From CAYJAY01 sp964368445 (lineage in GTDB: Bacteria; Bacillota; Clostridia; Oscillospirales; Ruminococcaceae), in contig CAYJAY010000014.1 of assembly GCA_964368445.1 (NCBI GenBank), positions 1 through 55,635 on the forward strand: a stretch of DNA of 55,635 nucleotides, read 5' to 3'. Both the position numbers and the translations under genes were made by a program. How positions within the stretch are numbered: position 1 is the first letter of the stretch; each line of letters starts with the position of its first letter. The notes beneath the pieces were generated by a model. The model ran no database searches and was not told where the DNA came from. It was given only the letters and a program-made list of their open reading frames with translations. Shown piece by piece: positions 17,268-26,041 of the stretch.

Positions 17268-17972
17268 ATGGATAGTAGATGGCTTGCACGAGAGAAAATC
17301 CTAATAGGCGACGCTGCGCTTAAGTTGCTTGAAAACGCGACAGTGGCGGTTGTTGGGCTTGGCGGAGTTGGGGGTGCTGCGGCAGAGGCGGTTGCAAGAG
17401 CCGGTGTTGGACATGTTGTGGCGATTGATTACGACATTGTCGATATAACAAACCTTAATCGTCAGATAATGACGACTTTTAATGATGTTGGTAAGGTTAA
17501 AACCGATGTGGTAAAAGCGAGACTTTTATCAATAAATCCTGAAATAAAAGTGACAGCTCTTGATATAAAAATAGACGCTTTGACTATTGATGAGTTGTTT
17601 ATTTGTAAACCGGATTTTATAATCGATGCTATCGATATGGTGTCGTCAAAACTGTTGCTTATTGAAGAGGTGAAAAAGAAAAACATTCCAATTATAAGTT
17701 CGATGGGAACAGGAAACAGGTTGTCGCCGTTGGGTTTTAAAATCGGAACGATTGCACAAACGTCGGGAAGTGGATGTAAACTTGCTCGAGTTATGCGATT
17801 GGAGCTTAAAAAACGAAATATAGTAGATACTCCGGTGGTGTATTCCACCGCTAAAGTTTTGGATAAAAAAGAAGATACAACCTTAATCGGTTCTGTTTCG
17901 TTTGTTCCGCCGGTTGCGGGGTATATTCTTGCAAGTTATGCAGTTAATTGTTTGATTTCAAAAATTGATTAA
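17268..17972 (+). CDS. tcdA: tRNA threonylcarbamoyladenosine dehydratase
   Basis: A 234-residue E1-like (ThiF/HesA) enzyme that uses ATP to cyclise t6A37 in tRNA to ct6A. The ATP-binding glycine motif VVGLGGVGGAAAEAVARAGVG starts near residue 27, DYDIVDITNLNRQ carries the family's Asp/Asn/Arg, and the later AIDMVSSK follows the fold. The variant is of TcdA length with no rhodanese or other domain. Its start is preceded by AAGGA. It is separated by 6S RNA from the DUF1292 gene. Confidence 0.9.
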   Translation: MDSRWLAREKILIGDAALKLLENATVAVVGLGGVGGAAAEAVARAGVGHVVAIDYDIVDITNLNRQIMTTFNDVGKVKTDVVKARLLSINPEIKVTALDIKIDALTIDELFICKPDFIIDAIDMVSSKLLLIEEVKKKNIPIISSMGTGNRLSPLGFKIGTIAQTSGSGCKLARVMRLELKKRNIVDTPVVYSTAKVLDKKEDTTLIGSVSFVPPVAGYILASYAVNCLISKID

Positions 17973-18099
17973 AATAAAAAAAGTTGTCATTGTGTAACCT
18001 AAATGTAATATTTCGAGTTGTCAGTATATTTGATTTATTAATAAGTTCATGATAAAATTTAAGTGCATAGGATCAAAAAGAGAAAGGTTAGTTTTAAAA

Positions 18100-19194
18100 A
18101 TGAAAAAAATACTCGTAGCGTTGTCAATTATTATGTTATTGTTGGGGTTGGTTGTCGGTTGTGCGCCGGAAGTTCCCGACGAAACAGAAATTATACAAGA
18201 AACGTCGATTAACGCAGGGGTGTTCTATTATAGTTATGATGACTCATATATTTCATCGGTCAGAGAAAGCCTTGACGAAAATCTTGAAACTGCCGGTATC
18301 GGGTTTACAAACTATGACGGAACTACCAACCAAAAAACACAAACCGAACAGATTGAAACAGCGATAGCAAACGGCGCCAATCTTCTTATTGTAAACCTTG
18401 TTGAAAATTCATCCGTGGATACAGCGCAAAATATTGTTAACTTGGCTAAAGATAACGAAATCCCTGTTGTGTTTTTTAATCGCGAAATATCTTCCGATGT
18501 TGTAAACAGTTATGATTTGTGTGCATTTGTCGGAACTAACACGCAAGAAGCCGGACAGATGCAAGGCGATCTTATAGGCGATTATCTGATTGAAAACTAT
18601 GACGAGACAGACCTTAATGGTGACGGAATTATATCTTATGTTTTGTTTAAAGGTCAAGAAGGAAATCCTGAAGCAGACCTACGTACAAAATTTAGTGTGC
18701 TAAACGCAAACGCAAAACTTCAAGCAGCGGAAAAACCTGAACTTGTATTTTTTGAAGAGGGAAGTTCAGAAAAATACTATGTAGACCAAAATGGAGCTTG
18801 GTCGGCACAAGCCGCAACCAACTATATGAACATGTTTTTAACCCAATATACACAAGATAATGGTAACATGATTGAACTCGTTATATCAAACAATGATGAG
18901 ATGGCAAAGGGTGCTATTACGGCGCTTAACGAGGTTGGTTATAACACAGGCGAGCAAGACTCTGTAACGATTCCTGTTTTTGGCGTTGACGCAACCGAAG
19001 CGGCTCAACAACTTATAGCACAAGGTATGATGACAGGAACTATAAAACAAGACGCAATATCGATGGCAGAATCGATTGCAATCTTTGCAAGAAACTTAAA
19101 TGATGGCGACGATTTCAAAGCCAACTTGCACGATTTAAATGTAGACGAAAATACAACAAAGGTTCGTGTGCCGTATAGTGTATATACAGGCTGA
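18100..19194 (+). CDS. mglB: MglB-like galactose/glucose-binding lipoprotein
   Basis: A 364-residue periplasmic-binding fold (type 1). The signal peptide has a lipobox (VVGC, Cys near residue 21), so the mature protein is tethered outside the membrane. DLNGDGIISYV near residue 188 is the EF-hand-like calcium loop characteristic of galactose-binding protein; INAGVFYYSYDD starts the first lobe and NNDEMAKGAI and FGVDAT lie in the hinge and second lobe. ATG 18100 follows GAAAGG; the in-frame ATG 51 nt earlier would put residues in front of the signal peptide. No ATPase or permease gene is adjacent, so it is an orphan here, possibly a sensor or part of a system elsewhere. Confidence 0.85.
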   Translation: MKKILVALSIIMLLLGLVVGCAPEVPDETEIIQETSINAGVFYYSYDDSYISSVRESLDENLETAGIGFTNYDGTTNQKTQTEQIETAIANGANLLIVNLVENSSVDTAQNIVNLAKDNEIPVVFFNREISSDVVNSYDLCAFVGTNTQEAGQMQGDLIGDYLIENYDETDLNGDGIISYVLFKGQEGNPEADLRTKFSVLNANAKLQAAEKPELVFFEEGSSEKYYVDQNGAWSAQAATNYMNMFLTQYTQDNGNMIELVISNNDEMAKGAITALNEVGYNTGEQDSVTIPVFGVDATEAAQQLIAQGMMTGTIKQDAISMAESIAIFARNLNDGDDFKANLHDLNVDENTTKVRVPYSVYTG

Positions 19195-19218
19195 TAAACG
19201 TATAATTAAAACAAAAAA

Positions 19219-19253
19219 AGCGGGGCAAACCTTGAGGGTTTCCTCGCTTTTTT
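19219..19253 (+). terminator. Rho-independent terminator after mglB
   Basis: Stem AGCGGGGCAAACC (19219-19231), loop TTGA, arm GGGTTTCCTCGCT with one mismatch or wobble, then TTTTTT. Confidence 0.85.
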
Positions 19254-19386
19254 AGTTAGATATTGCTAGTTTATAGTTATTTTATATCTATTTAGACGGA
19301 AGATATAATGATAATATTAGTTTAAAGAAATACCGATTTAAACGGTATTTTTATTTAATTTCAATAAAAATAAGGATAAAAGAGAT

Positions 19387-21408
19387 ATGAAACTTTATTG
19401 CTCTAATCTTTTAATCGACGGAACAACGATGTTGGAGGTTAATCCCCAACCACATTTCAGAAACAAAAACGATGTTGCGCCGCTTGTGCATGATCAAACG
19501 TTTCTCGAACAAGATAAAGTTAACTATGGGGTAGGCAACACAGAACGTACTTTGCCATATCGCAAACAGGACAGGTTTGGCAGAGAGCTAACAAAGCTTG
19601 AGCTTAAAACGTTGGTGCTTGAAAACGAGCATCTAATCGCAACTTTTTTGCCCGGGTACGGTGCGCGGCTTTGGTCGTTGTATAGCAAAGATGAAAACAG
19701 AGAACTTCTTTTTAAAAATCCTGTTTTTCGTTTTTCTAACATAGCAAACCGAATCGCTTGGTTTTCTGGTGGAATCGAATGGAACTTGGGACACACGGGT
19801 CATTTTGCGTTCACAAGCGACGATGTGTATTGCGCAAAGCTTTCGGACGATGACGGCAACGACATTCTTCGTGTTTACGAGTACGAGGCAACACATGCGC
19901 AACTTTTTCAAATAGACTTCCATCTGCCGAGTAAAGCAAAGCAGTTAACTGCACATGTAAAGCTTTACAACCTAAGAGATAAAGAACAACTTTTTTATTG
20001 GTGGACAAACACGGCGGTTGTTTTGAGCGACAAAACAAGAGTTTTTTGTTCGACCGACGAGATTATATACCAGTTAACACCGGACAAGCAAACAAATATA
20101 CCGGGGTTTGCGCGTTGTAAGATGCCACATCAGCCAAACCTTGGCGACATAGACATAAGTTATCCTAACAAATTACCGATATCGGTTGAGTACTTTTTCC
20201 AAAATGATAAGTCACTTGCTTCACCGTGGGAGGTAAGTGTTGAGGGGGACGGGAAAGGCTTCTTTGAACGCTCGACACAGCCTCTTTTTGCACGCAAAAT
20301 GTTCGCTTGGGGCAACACGGTTGGCGGCAATCATTGGTGCGATTATCTTGCGTTGCCGGGAAAAGGGCATTATATTGAAGTTCAAGCCGGAATAGCCAAC
20401 ACACAAAACCACAGTTTAACTGTTGAGGCAAACGGAATAATCGAGTTTACCCAGATGTTTGGTTCGATCGAGCTTTCAAGCGAGGCGCACGACCTTGAAT
20501 GGAACGAGGCACAAAAGGTTGCAAACAAAAAGGTTGAACAGACGCTGTCGACAGATGATGTTTTAAAGATGCATGAGGTCTGCAAAAAATACACAAACAA
20601 AAAAGCCGACGAGTTATTACATTGTGGCGGAATCTATGGTGCGCTTGAAAGAGAGAGAAGAATTTCTGCAAAACAACAGCAGTTTTGCGAACATCTCGAG
20701 TTTTGCGGATGCCACGATAAGCTGTCGTTTGAACAATATAAACATGCTCTTGGCGGAAAACAGCTTGAGGGCGAAACGCCGATTGCATATCTAACCGACC
20801 CGCTGTGGCTTGAAAGTTTAAAAAGACTTTGTGAAGACCAAGACGCAACCGAACAGTCGCTCCTTCAGTATGGTATAAGCCTTATAGAGAACGGCTTTGT
20901 GGGACAGGGTGAAGCGATGCTTAAAGATGTTAAACTGCAACACAACGCCTATGCACACCATGCGTTAGCGTTATCAAGAAAAAGGGAACAAGACCAAAAA
21001 ACAGCGTTACAACATTTCTTAAAAGCAGTTGAGCTTTGCGGAACAGACCCCGACTGTAGTTTTATCGAAAGTGCTTTAGAAGCACTTGTTTTGGCACAAG
21101 ATATGCAACAAGCTTGGGATATGTTTGAAGCTGTTCCACAACAAAATCAAACCGAAAAGATGTGGCTTTTAATATCCGAGGCCGCCGTAAAGCTTGGAAA
21201 AGAGCAGTTTTTGTTAAAAGCTTTCGAGAGGGAATATGCCTCTATTCGTGAGGGCGCGTTAGGGGTTAGCGATGTTTGGTTAGAGTATATGTCGCGAAAA
21301 GAATGTGAACAAAGCGGCGAGAAATTTACAACAGATAAAATCAACAAAACAAGAGAATTACCACAGCACATGAACTTTAGAATGTTTGGAAACAGGGGAT
21401 ATGAATAG
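19387..21408 (+). CDS. DUF5107 protein with TPR-like C-terminus
   Basis: A 673-residue cytosolic protein. Residues 1-400 match the DUF5107 type: a mutarotase-like beta-sandwich (LENEHLIATFLPGYGARLWSLYSKDENRELLFKNPVFR, GGIEWNLGHTGH, WWTNTAV, NHWCDYL). The rest is alpha-helical repeat sequence in which alanine- and leucine-rich helices recur. Similar proteins in Clostridia and Bacteroidetes are found among glycan-use genes, but the reaction is not established. A short hairpin AAATACCG/CGGTATTT followed by TTATTT (19328-19356) lies just upstream and may attenuate it. It is next to mglB but has no shared operon. Confidence 0.75.
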   Translation: MKLYCSNLLIDGTTMLEVNPQPHFRNKNDVAPLVHDQTFLEQDKVNYGVGNTERTLPYRKQDRFGRELTKLELKTLVLENEHLIATFLPGYGARLWSLYSKDENRELLFKNPVFRFSNIANRIAWFSGGIEWNLGHTGHFAFTSDDVYCAKLSDDDGNDILRVYEYEATHAQLFQIDFHLPSKAKQLTAHVKLYNLRDKEQLFYWWTNTAVVLSDKTRVFCSTDEIIYQLTPDKQTNIPGFARCKMPHQPNLGDIDISYPNKLPISVEYFFQNDKSLASPWEVSVEGDGKGFFERSTQPLFARKMFAWGNTVGGNHWCDYLALPGKGHYIEVQAGIANTQNHSLTVEANGIIEFTQMFGSIELSSEAHDLEWNEAQKVANKKVEQTLSTDDVLKMHEVCKKYTNKKADELLHCGGIYGALERERRISAKQQQFCEHLEFCGCHDKLSFEQYKHALGGKQLEGETPIAYLTDPLWLESLKRLCEDQDATEQSLLQYGISLIENGFVGQGEAMLKDVKLQHNAYAHHALALSRKREQDQKTALQHFLKAVELCGTDPDCSFIESALEALVLAQDMQQAWDMFEAVPQQNQTEKMWLLISEAAVKLGKEQFLLKAFEREYASIREGALGVSDVWLEYMSRKECEQSGEKFTTDKINKTRELPQHMNFRMFGNRGYE

Positions 21409-21442
21409 GAGTTAGGAATGAAGGTGTCGGCATAGCCGACAA
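21409..21442 (+). repeat. AATTAGGAATG repeat with GGC/GCC hairpin, copy 3
   Basis: GGAGTTAGGAATGAAGGTG followed by the 7-bp hairpin TGTCGGC-ATA-GCCGACA (21425-21441). Compared with copy 1, a T-A pair in each arm has become C-G, a compensatory change. Confidence 0.7.
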
Positions 21443-21450
21443 CAAAACAC

Positions 21451-21513
21451 AAAACGGCGGTAAACGGCGGTAAACGGCGGTAATCGAGATTGTCTCGGTT
21501 ATCGCCGTTTTTG
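21451..21513 (+). terminator. Terminator with a triplicated 5' arm
   Basis: The 10-nt unit AAACGGCGGT occurs three times in tandem (21452-21481). The last copy starts a 17-bp stem (21473-21489 with 21493-21509; loop TTG) followed by TTTTT. The first copies give alternative 5' partners for the same 3' arm ATCGCCGTT. It stops the DUF5107 transcript and lies between convergent genes. Confidence 0.8.
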
Positions 21514-21540
21514 CGTGTGTTATATTATAGGTTTAAAATG

Positions 21541-22488
21541 TTATTTTGCTTTTATAAAAGGTTTACCGCTTGCCGAGGGAACGTGTGCCTTGCCGACAAA
21601 CAGAATAAGGACTACTATCGTTACGATGTACGGTATCATCGATATAAGGTGCGACGAGATGTCGAGCCCTAAACTTCCGACAACAACCTTAAGTCCCGAA
21701 CAGAACCCGAAGATCAAACAAGCTACCAAAGCGCCGTGTGGACGGAATTTTCCGAAGATGACGGCGGCTATTGCTATAAAGCCTTGGCCGACAATCGACA
21801 CGGGGCGGAACTGGTTTGCGGTTGCCATTGTGACGCATGCGCCGCCAAGTGCCGCGAGAAATCCCGAAAGGCAAACCGCGGTTATTCTCATTCGAATTAC
21901 GTTGATGCCAAGTGTGTCACATGTTTCGGGGTGTTCGCCGCAAGCACGAAGACGAAGGCCAAAACGTGTTTTATAGAACACAAACCAAACTATTATTAGC
22001 ACGATAAATACAATATATGTTGTGGCATAGGTTGAAAAAATGTTGGTTAAAAAGCTATCCCACGCGGTTTCGCGGCCAAAACTGTCTGCGAACATGAGTG
22101 GTATTTTTTGTTCCGGCGTTAAGGGAATAGAGTCGGACGAGTTGAACAACGTTTTGGCTATCATAATAGCAAATCCGGGGGCGAGAAAGTTTATCGCAGT
22201 GCCAGTGATAGTTTGGTCGGCACCGAGTTTAACCGTTGCAAACCCGTGTAAAAATCCGAACAAAAGACCCGAAAGCCCTGCACAGAAAAACGCAAGCCAA
22301 GGTGCTTCGATATAGTGACCAACCGTTGCGCCGGTAAACGCACCTATCACCATCATTCCCTCGATACCGATGTTAACAACTCCGCTGCTTTCGGAAAAAC
22401 AAGAACCCATAGCCGCAAACAACAAGGGAGGGGTATAGATTAAAGTTGCATAAATCAAGATGCCGACAACAATTAAAAATCCATCCAT
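21541..22488 (-). CDS. nupQ: Nucleoside ABC transporter permease (NupQ-like)
   Basis: A 315-residue membrane protein of the simple-sugar/nucleoside permease family (BPD_transp_2), with about eight to ten hydrophobic helices; the motif GCFSESSGVVNIGIEGMMVIGAF is typical of the YufQ subunit. It is the last gene of nupO-nupP-nupQ; its ATG shares one base with the stop of nupP. The B. subtilis homologue takes up purine nucleosides. Confidence 0.85.
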   Translation of the reverse strand: MDGFLIVVGILIYATLIYTPPLLFAAMGSCFSESSGVVNIGIEGMMVIGAFTGATVGHYIEAPWLAFFCAGLSGLLFGFLHGFATVKLGADQTITGTAINFLAPGFAIMIAKTLFNSSDSIPLTPEQKIPLMFADSFGRETAWDSFLTNIFSTYATTYIVFIVLIIVWFVFYKTRFGLRLRACGEHPETCDTLGINVIRMRITAVCLSGFLAALGGACVTMATANQFRPVSIVGQGFIAIAAVIFGKFRPHGALVACLIFGFCSGLKVVVGSLGLDISSHLISMIPYIVTIVVLILFVGKAHVPSASGKPFIKAK

Positions 22489-23552
22489 TATTTCTTTCCT
22501 CCCTTTTTATTTGAACTTTTTTTGAATTTAAATACATGTGAAATGGCGATGAAAAACACTATCATGCCCATTATTATGTTAACAACTTCGGAAGGTGTTT
22601 GAACAAGGTTTAACTTGCTTCCGCCATATTTAATTCCGCCATAGAAAAGGCCGGCAAAGAACACGCCGATTGGATTAGATGCGCCGATAAGAGCAACGCT
22701 TATTCCTTGGAAACCAAAACTCTCCTGAGCCGCAAAAACACTTATGCGCGAACCGACACCAAGAAGTTGAATGACACCGCCTATTCCGGCAAGCATTCCT
22801 GAAATTCCCATAGCCATGTAGATTGAACGATTGACATTGATGCCGCCATATTTTGCGGCGTGGCGGTTAAATCCAACCGCTTTAAGTTGATATCCAAGCG
22901 TAGTTTTTTCGATTATTATATAAATAACGATAACCGCTATAATAGCAAGGAATATTCCCCAGTTTGAGGTGGGTGCAAGAAAATCTCTCCATTCTTCGGG
23001 GAAGAGGATTTTCGCGTTGTCCGAAACATTTTTTGTTGCTTCCGCTCCGCTTTCGTTGTGGATTGGTTCAAGGTCAGCAATGTAGTTTGAAAGGTAAAAA
23101 GCGACCCAGTTAAACATTATCATCGAAAGAACTTCGTTAATCGAGAATTTAACTTTTAAGTATGCAACAATTATTCCCCAAGCAGCACCTGTAGCTGCTC
23201 CGACAATGAAACAAAGGGGAATGAGAATGATGGACGGGGCGTCAACTAAAATTCCGACAACACATGCCGCCATCGAGCCCATTACAAATTGACCTTCCGC
23301 GCCAATGTTAAAAACGCCGGTCTTGAATGAAAAGGCAACCGAGAGACCTGTGAAGATAAGCGGTGTGGCATAGACAACCGAATATGCCATGTTTTTAGTC
23401 GTTCCAAAGATGCTTTCGATTAGTTTTGCGTATGAAACAACAGGGTCAACACCGATAGCAAAAAGGACAATTCCGCCGAATATAAACGAAGCTAATATCG
23501 AAAGGATTGTTATGGTGAATTTATTTTCGAGGATAGTTTTAAATTTAAACAC
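22488..23552 (-). CDS. nupP: Nucleoside ABC transporter permease (NupP-like)
   Basis: A 354-residue membrane protein, paralogue of NupQ, with a cytoplasmic N-terminus, about eight or more helices and the FKTGVFNIGAEGQFVMGSM motif of the YufP branch. The start is GTG 23552 behind GGGAGG, overlapping the stop of nupO by 8 nt. A longer in-frame reading would run 93 nt into nupO and is less likely. With NupQ it forms the channel for the NupO ATPase. No other operon gene supplies a BMP-family binding lipoprotein. Confidence 0.85.
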   Translation of the reverse strand: MFKFKTILENKFTITILSILASFIFGGIVLFAIGVDPVVSYAKLIESIFGTTKNMAYSVVYATPLIFTGLSVAFSFKTGVFNIGAEGQFVMGSMAACVVGILVDAPSIILIPLCFIVGAATGAAWGIIVAYLKVKFSINEVLSMIMFNWVAFYLSNYIADLEPIHNESGAEATKNVSDNAKILFPEEWRDFLAPTSNWGIFLAIIAVIVIYIIIEKTTLGYQLKAVGFNRHAAKYGGINVNRSIYMAMGISGMLAGIGGVIQLLGVGSRISVFAAQESFGFQGISVALIGASNPIGVFFAGLFYGGIKYGGSKLNLVQTPSEVVNIIMGMIVFFIAISHVFKFKKSSNKKGGKK

Positions 23553-25092
23553 TTTTCTTACCTCCCGCCATAAGTAATCCGAGGATGTTTTCGTCCGCTT
23601 CTTTACCCACCATCTGTCCGCTAATGTTTCCGCTGTAAATAACATCTATGCGGTCGGAAAGGCTTATTATCTCATCAAGTTCAAAAGAAACAAGAAGTAT
23701 CGCTTTGCCTTTGTTGCGTTGCTCGACGATGTATTTGTGGACATATTCAATCGCTCCGACATCAAGCCCCCTTGTGGGGTTAACAGCTATCAAAAGATCC
23801 TTGTCGTTTATAACTTCACGTGCAACAATGACTTTTTGTTGGTTACCTCCCGAAAGAGTTTTTGCCGGTCGGTTGTAACTGTTACCCGGGCGAATATCAA
23901 ATTTCTCAATAGCTTGTTTAGCAAATTCAACTATCTTGTTTTTTTGCAAAATTCCATTTTTGCTAAATTCGGGTTTGTTATAGTTTTGCAAAACCATGTT
24001 TTCCGCAACGGTGAAATCAAGCACAAGGCCGTGTTTTTGTCTGTCCTCCGGTATGCTTGTAACCCCGTTTTCAAAACCAAAATTAGGGCTTTTGTTTGTT
24101 ATGTCTACTCCGTTGACTTTAACCGTTCCCGATTTTGACTTTTTAAGACCGGTTATACATTCAACAAGTTCTGATTGTCCGTTTCCGTCTATCCCGGCAA
24201 GCCCTAAAATTTCTCCACGTTTAACCGTAAGATTAAGACCCTTTAAAATCTCGATGCCTCGATAGTCATCGGCTCGAAGGTCACGAACTTCAAGAACTAC
24301 CTCGCCGGCTTCTTTTTCCGGTTTATCCACTTCAAATGTAACGTTACGTCCAACCATCATACTTGCAAGGTCGCTTTCGGTTACGTCGGAAACTTTAACG
24401 GTGTCGATGTATTTGCCAAGACGAATTATCGTGCAAAAATCAGAGGCGGCTTTTATCTCTTTTAACTTGTGAGTTATAAGGATTATTGACTTTCCGTCTG
24501 CCGTTAGATTGTGCATGATGTCTATGAGTTCGCTTATCTCTTGCGGAGTTAAAGAAGCGGTGGGCTCGTCCAATATCAAGATATCGGCACCACGAAACAA
24601 CGCTTTTAAGATTTCGACACGCTGTTGTTGCCCTACCGAGATGTCCTCTATCTTGGCGTCGGGGTCGACCGACAGACCAAACTTTTCCGAGATTTCGACA
24701 ACTTTTTTGCGCGCTGTTTGCATATCGAGGGAAATTCCGTTTTTGACAGGTTCCATGCCAAGCACGATGTTTTCGGTTACCGTAAATGGATGTACCAACA
24801 TAAAATGTTGATGAACCATTCCGATACCAACTTCGATAGCTTTTTTTGGGCTGTCGATGTTGATTTTTTTTCCGTTTATGTGTATCTCTCCGGAAGTGGG
24901 GGGGAACAAGCCGTATAGCTGGTTCATAAGTGTGCTTTTTCCTGCGCCGTTTTCCCCTAGTATTGCGTGTATTTCGCCTTTGTGCACCGTGAGATTAACC
25001 TCGTCGTTTGCGACAAAATCACCAAATTTTTTGGTGATTTTTTTCATGTCAACTACGACGGTGTTAAGGTCAAAGTTTCCTTTTTCAGACAA
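23545..25092 (-). CDS. nupO: Nucleoside ABC transporter ATPase (NupO-like)
   Basis: A 515-residue protein with two ATPase domains. NBD1 has Walker A GENGAGKST, signature SVGQQQRVE and Walker B LILDEPTASL. NBD2 has a Walker A that lacks the Lys (GIDGNGQSEL), signature LSGGNQQKV and NPTRGLD, the arrangement of sugar and nucleoside importers. The start is TTG 25092, 6 nt after AAAGGAGGG, rather than an upstream ATG lacking such a site. It begins the nupO-nupP-nupQ operon on the minus strand, which lies downstream of yjjI-yjjW. Confidence 0.88.
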   Translation of the reverse strand: MSEKGNFDLNTVVVDMKKITKKFGDFVANDEVNLTVHKGEIHAILGENGAGKSTLMNQLYGLFPPTSGEIHINGKKINIDSPKKAIEVGIGMVHQHFMLVHPFTVTENIVLGMEPVKNGISLDMQTARKKVVEISEKFGLSVDPDAKIEDISVGQQQRVEILKALFRGADILILDEPTASLTPQEISELIDIMHNLTADGKSIILITHKLKEIKAASDFCTIIRLGKYIDTVKVSDVTESDLASMMVGRNVTFEVDKPEKEAGEVVLEVRDLRADDYRGIEILKGLNLTVKRGEILGLAGIDGNGQSELVECITGLKKSKSGTVKVNGVDITNKSPNFGFENGVTSIPEDRQKHGLVLDFTVAENMVLQNYNKPEFSKNGILQKNKIVEFAKQAIEKFDIRPGNSYNRPAKTLSGGNQQKVIVAREVINDKDLLIAVNPTRGLDVGAIEYVHKYIVEQRNKGKAILLVSFELDEIISLSDRIDVIYSGNISGQMVGKEADENILGLLMAGGKKSV

Positions 25093-25132
25093 TATAAACC
25101 CTCCTTTTATATGCAAAACTATATATTTTTTA

Positions 25133-25161
25133 ATTTTATAAACTTAAAAAAACAGAATCAA
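25133..25161 (-). promoter_or_regulatory. Promoter for nupOPQ
   Basis: On the minus strand TTGATT (25161-25156), 17 nt, TAAAAT (25138-25133). It would start transcription about 35 nt before the TTG of nupO, so the transporter need not depend on the yjjIW transcript. Confidence 0.6.
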
Positions 25162-25197
25162 AGCATCTAAATAAAGTTTAGATTAGGTGAAAATGTA

Positions 25198-26040
25198 TCA
25201 TATTATCACGATAGTTTTAACTCCAAGCAAAGTTGCGCTTTGCTTAAGAAGTTCCATAATCGTGTCGTCAGGTGCGCAAAAAGATGAAAATTCTGCACGA
25301 ACACCAAACGAACGATATTTTATTATTTTATATCGGATATCTTTTTTAAAATTGTATGTGGAAATGATCTTTGAAACGTTTTCAATCGTCTCAAAAACAT
25401 CAAAAGCGCTTGGAATCACAACCGTTCTGACTTCTTCAAGTTTTGCATTTTTTGCAAGAAATTCTAGGTTTTTTTTCACAACGATGTTGGATTTTCCAAC
25501 AAGAGATATGTGTTGTTCGTTGTCCCAAGCTTTAACATCAAGAAGAACCCCGTCACATATTGAAACAAGTTCGGGGTCGCTTTCAAAGTCGTAACTTCCG
25601 TTGCTGTCGATTAATGTTGAAAGATTTTTTTGCTTTGCAAGAGAAAACAGTTCGATTAAAAAATCTCTGTGTAACGTGGATTCACCACCCGAAACGGTTA
25701 TGCCGTTTATAAACGGCATGTTTTTTGCAACTTTGTCGATAACCTCGTGTGCCGACATCACCGAAACTTTTGGAGAGCTGTTATGTTTGCAAACTTTTAA
25801 ACATTGATCACACGACTGGCAGTAAGTTTCGTTAAAAATAACTTTTCCTTGTTTTAACGAAAGGGCGTTAAATTTGCAACTATCGACACACTCTCCACAG
25901 TTTATGCAGACATTTATCGTTTCCGGATTGTGACAATAACCGCAATTATAGTTGCAACCTTGCAAAAAAATTGCGGTTCGGTTTCCGGGTCCGTCAACCG
26001 AGCTAAACGGGATGATTTTATTTACAACCGCGCTCACCAA
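25198..26040 (-). CDS. yjjW: YjjW-type glycyl radical enzyme activase
   Basis: A 280-residue radical SAM protein that abstracts H from the glycine of its partner enzyme. The radical SAM cluster motif GCNYNCGYCHNPE (C-x3-C-x2-C) is near residue 29, followed by an insert with two ferredoxin-like Cys sets (CINCGECVDSC and CQSCDQCLKVC), and GGEST then VDSNGSY. The TTG start at 26040 lies 1 nt after the stop of yjjI, with GAAAGG upstream. Pairing with yjjI makes assignment firm; oxygen sensitivity is implied. Confidence 0.92.
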   Translation of the reverse strand: MVSAVVNKIIPFSSVDGPGNRTAIFLQGCNYNCGYCHNPETINVCINCGECVDSCKFNALSLKQGKVIFNETYCQSCDQCLKVCKHNSSPKVSVMSAHEVIDKVAKNMPFINGITVSGGESTLHRDFLIELFSLAKQKNLSTLIDSNGSYDFESDPELVSICDGVLLDVKAWDNEQHISLVGKSNIVVKKNLEFLAKNAKLEEVRTVVIPSAFDVFETIENVSKIISTYNFKKDIRYKIIKYRSFGVRAEFSSFCAPDDTIMELLKQSATLLGVKTIVII

Positions 26041-26041
26041 A

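Noticed and set aside
21736..22315. Plus-strand frames inside nupQ
   Set aside because: Shadows of the minus-strand permease, with no start signals of their own.
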